NCBI GenBank assembly: GCA_030616775.1
Contig: JAUWWQ010000002.1
Span: 102,808 to 166,807 of the forward strand
Direction: 5' to 3'
Length of the DNA stretch: 64,000 nucleotides
Source: Planctomycetota bacterium
GTDB taxonomy: Bacteria > Planctomycetota > Phycisphaerae > UBA1845
Below, one piece after another: positions 61,462 to 64,000 of this stretch. Each line of letters begins with the position of its first letter. Position 1 is the stretch's first letter. Under the pieces are notes generated by a model, which worked only from the letters and a program-made list of their open reading frames with translations, made no database searches and had not been told where the DNA came from. The translations under genes and the position numbers were made by a program.

Positions 61462-64000
61462 TGTGTTCGAACGTACAAGAAACCGCGCGGTGCTCGCACT
61501 TGTTCACGATTCCGATCCTCGCCCCAAAGAACGGATCGAGCAGGACGCGCCGAGGAATAGCAACTTCTGGGACAATGGCAATGCTCCTGTCATCCCTAGT
61601 GCTCGTACCGATCGCAAAGGGTACTTCCTTTGATGTCATCTATATAGACGACATGGATGTTACTCTCTGTGAAGGGTGCGGTTGGACGCTCAGCCCTTTT
61701 GGGTTTGCGCTAATCGTCAATACGGGTGCCGAGGATATCACCGCTGCGGATACTTACAGCCTCTGCTATGATGTGATTTCCTCTGTTGACGGGATTGACC
61801 TGCATCCGTTTCTCAGTAACCTGCCTTCGTTCACGCCAATAGTGCCCGGCGAAGCTGTCGGCAGCGTTGTCTCGCCCTACAATGACATATTGTTAGGCCT
61901 CGTTGAAGCGGAGGAGACGTTCAGGAACACAACACCTTCGCAAGTGTTGGCGTTCGGGATAGACAGGGACGTAGGCAACACCTATGTAGGTGACGTCGTC
62001 TTCGATGTCACCATGCGAATGGGCGGAGAAACGGCCACGTTTCAAATACATGCCTATCTGAACCTCGGACCTTTTGGGCACAGCTTCTTGGGTGCTTCAA
62101 GGGCGAGTAGTATTCCCCGGGGAGATCCACAGGTTTTTTTCGTCGATGCAAGTGCACCGCCGGGTGGTGACGGGTCTACATGGGAAACGGCCTACAGCGA
62201 CTTGCAACAGGCTTTGGGTATTGCTACAGCGGGGGATGAGATCCGGGTGGCAGCGGGGACCTACACACCTGCCGGCCCTGATGGTGATCGCACGGCCGCG
62301 TTCCGGCTCACTAGTGGCGTGGCGCTCTACGGCGGGTATGCGGGCCTGGGCGCGCCTGATCCCGATGCGCGCGACATTGTCCTTTATGAGACAATCCTCA
62401 GTGGCGACCTGAATGGAGACGACGCCCTCGACTTCACGAACAGCGATGAGAACAGCTACCATGTCGTGACCGGCGGCGCAAGGTGCGAAACAGCTGTCCT
62501 CCACGGCTTTACGATCACCACCGGTAATGCGAATGGGCCGCGCCATCACAGTGGGGGCGGAGGAATAGCCGACAACTTCTCGTGGCTGAGCGTCATCAGC
62601 TGTACGCTCACACGAAACACAGGCACCGACGGCGGGGCGATCTTCGCTGGCCCTCGAACGACGATGACAAACTCCACGATAAGCGGAAACCTTGCCAGTG
62701 GTATGGGCGGTGGAATCCTTTATTGGGGCGAGCCAGAAATCGCGAACTGCGTGCTAGCCTGGAACACCGCCGAGCTTGGCGGCGGGATGGCTTCCTGGGG
62801 CGGGTACGGCGCCACAGTAACCGATTGTACATTGATCGGGAACACGGCGACGTATGCAGGCGGCGCGATGTACAACGAGTGGGAGAGCAGCCCGACGGTG
62901 ACCAACTGCACGTTCAGCGGGAACACCGCGACCTACTACGGCGGCGCGATGTACAACGAGCGGGAGAGCAGCCCGACGGTGACCAACTGCACGTTCAGCG
63001 GAAACACCGCCGAATCCGGAGCTGCGATCCACAACCTAGAGGACAGCTCCCCAATGGTGACGAACTGCACGTTCAGCGGAAACATAGCTGCGGCAGATGG
63101 CGGTGGGATGTACAACGAGTGGTACAGCAACCCAACGGTGACCAACTGCATCCTCTGGGGCAACACGGCCGCCACCGGCGCCCAGATTCACAACGAGGAC
63201 AGCACACCAACCGTCACCTACAGCGACGTCCAGGGCGGGTACACGGGGGCGGGCAACATCGACGACGACCCGCTCTTTCTCCGCAATCCTGATCCCGGAC
63301 CGGACCTCACGTGGGGCACGGGAGACGATGATTACGGCGATCTACACTTGGAGGGCACGTCGCCTTGCATCGACACCGGTAACAACACGGCCGTAACGGA
63401 AGCCACCGACCTTGACGGCAACCCGCGCATCATGGACGGCGACGGCGACGAAACGGCTACGGTCGACATGGGGGCCTACGAATATTTCCCCGACTGCAAC
63501 GGCAACGGGATCCTCGACACGTGCGACCTGGACTGTGCTGCCCTGGACGGATACTGCGACGTACCCGGCTGCGGCGAGAGCAGCGATGACAACGAAGACG
63601 GTCTTCCGGACGAGTGCTGCCCGAAACTCGATCCACCGGCCACGCCGGCCGGAGAGGCCGGTTATGAGAAAGTCCGCTACATCTCTATGGTCCCCGGCAA
63701 CGCCGGGTACCAGACGGCATTGCGGGTGACTCTGACTACCCTGCCGGCCCCGTTCGACGGACTCAACGACACCAGTTGCTGGGTCGGCGAGCCTCAACAA
63801 GTCAGTGAGAACTCCGGCAAGATTGCCCACGAACCGGGCTGGCCGGACTTTTGGAGCGCCAACCTGCAGGGTAGCCCGCTCTGTATGGACTGGAGCACGG
63901 TGGGGATTCTCCATGTGACCGATGACGACATCGTGCCAGCCGCTCAGCCTCCGGGAGGCGTGTTCGACCCGGCGATCTATGATGTGCAGGCCATCGACTG
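61462..64000 (+). CDS. Beta-helix surface protein, paralogue of 19496 gene (C-terminus beyond window)
   Basis: At least 846 codons, open to the window end. The ATG at 61462 has AAGGAGG 8 bases upstream. An unusually long n-region (about 30 residues with RTRR) precedes a hydrophobic signal (MAMLLSSLVLVPIA). Residues 55-200 are a beta-sandwich-like domain. Then comes the YVDASAPPGGDG-type start block and a right-handed beta-helix made of NCTFSGNTA / GGAMYNE coils, close to chlamydial Pmp-type repeats. Beyond this are DCNGNGILDTC and DDNEDGLPDEC motifs. It aligns with the gene at 19496 (GDxIxVAxGTYxP, SGVxLYGGYxGL, ENSYHVVTG) but lacks the Cys-rich insert. Probably exposed on the surface; function unknown. 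Confidence 0.87.

Overview
The window reads as a chromosomal segment of a planctomycete-like bacterium (Planctomycetota, perhaps near Phycisphaerae). This is inferred from the protein repertoire: large secreted Cys-rich proteins with DCNxNxxPDEC motifs, beta-helix repeats, an IPTL-CTERM-like sorting tail and a dockerin-like pair; a membrane Ser/Thr kinase with TPRs; and many small lipoproteins. GC content is moderately high. No rRNA gene, intact tRNA or CRISPR array was seen. Two genes run off the ends: a secreted metalloprotease at the left and a beta-helix surface protein at the right. Both are clearly coding up to the window edge.

Layout. 1-16.8 kb: secreted metalloprotease, orphan AmrS-like radical SAM enzyme, HU-type DNA-binding protein, small lipoprotein, RmuC, RRM RNA-binding protein, a divergent HDOD-GGDEF / HD-GYP pair (cyclic-di-GMP signalling), a LarA-family protein beside a MobA-like nucleotidyltransferase, a THEP1 NTPase and a large lipoprotein. 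17.4-18.8 kb: speD-speE (spermidine synthesis). 19.2-27.7 kb: a beta-helix surface protein interrupted by an in-frame TGA, then a minus-strand run of secreted hydrolases (S9 peptidase, beta-lactamase-type hydrolase with TPRs, transglutaminase-like protein). 27.7-29.9 kb: an eroded accessory patch with the 3' half of a tRNA-Arg, an asparaginase remnant, a dispersed repeat, a MITE-like element and a small Cys-motif protein.

29.9-36.4 kb: a four-gene flavin/iron-sulfur operon of a NuoE-like protein, a NuoF-GltD fusion, a HoxU/NuoG-type ferredoxin subunit and a GltB-like FMN protein. It is the best candidate for an unusual system: NADH, NADP and ferredoxin modules resembling Stn-type bifurcating transhydrogenases sit with a glutamate-synthase-like subunit of unknown substrate. 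36.8-41 kb: nitroreductase and an NtrC-type two-component pair. 41-44.3 kb: a rearranged stretch with a truncated folD joined to an inverted transposase fragment. 44.5-46.5 kb: mqnA-mqnC (futalosine menaquinone pathway). 46.9-53.6 kb: HD-domain protein, Ser/Thr kinase, and an LsrF-like aldolase, YciI-like, RhaD-SDR cluster (deoxysugar catabolism). 53.7-55.9 kb: a Cys-rich dockerin-like secreted protein. 56.3-60.9 kb: a guaB - lipoprotein - membrane protein - guaA operon (GMP synthesis). The rest is intergenic hairpin repeats and the partial beta-helix gene.

Intergenic regions carry several hairpin doublets of REP/BIME type and short tandem repeats. Starts were moved inward from the longest reading frame wherever a Shine-Dalgarno sequence or signal peptide supported it.
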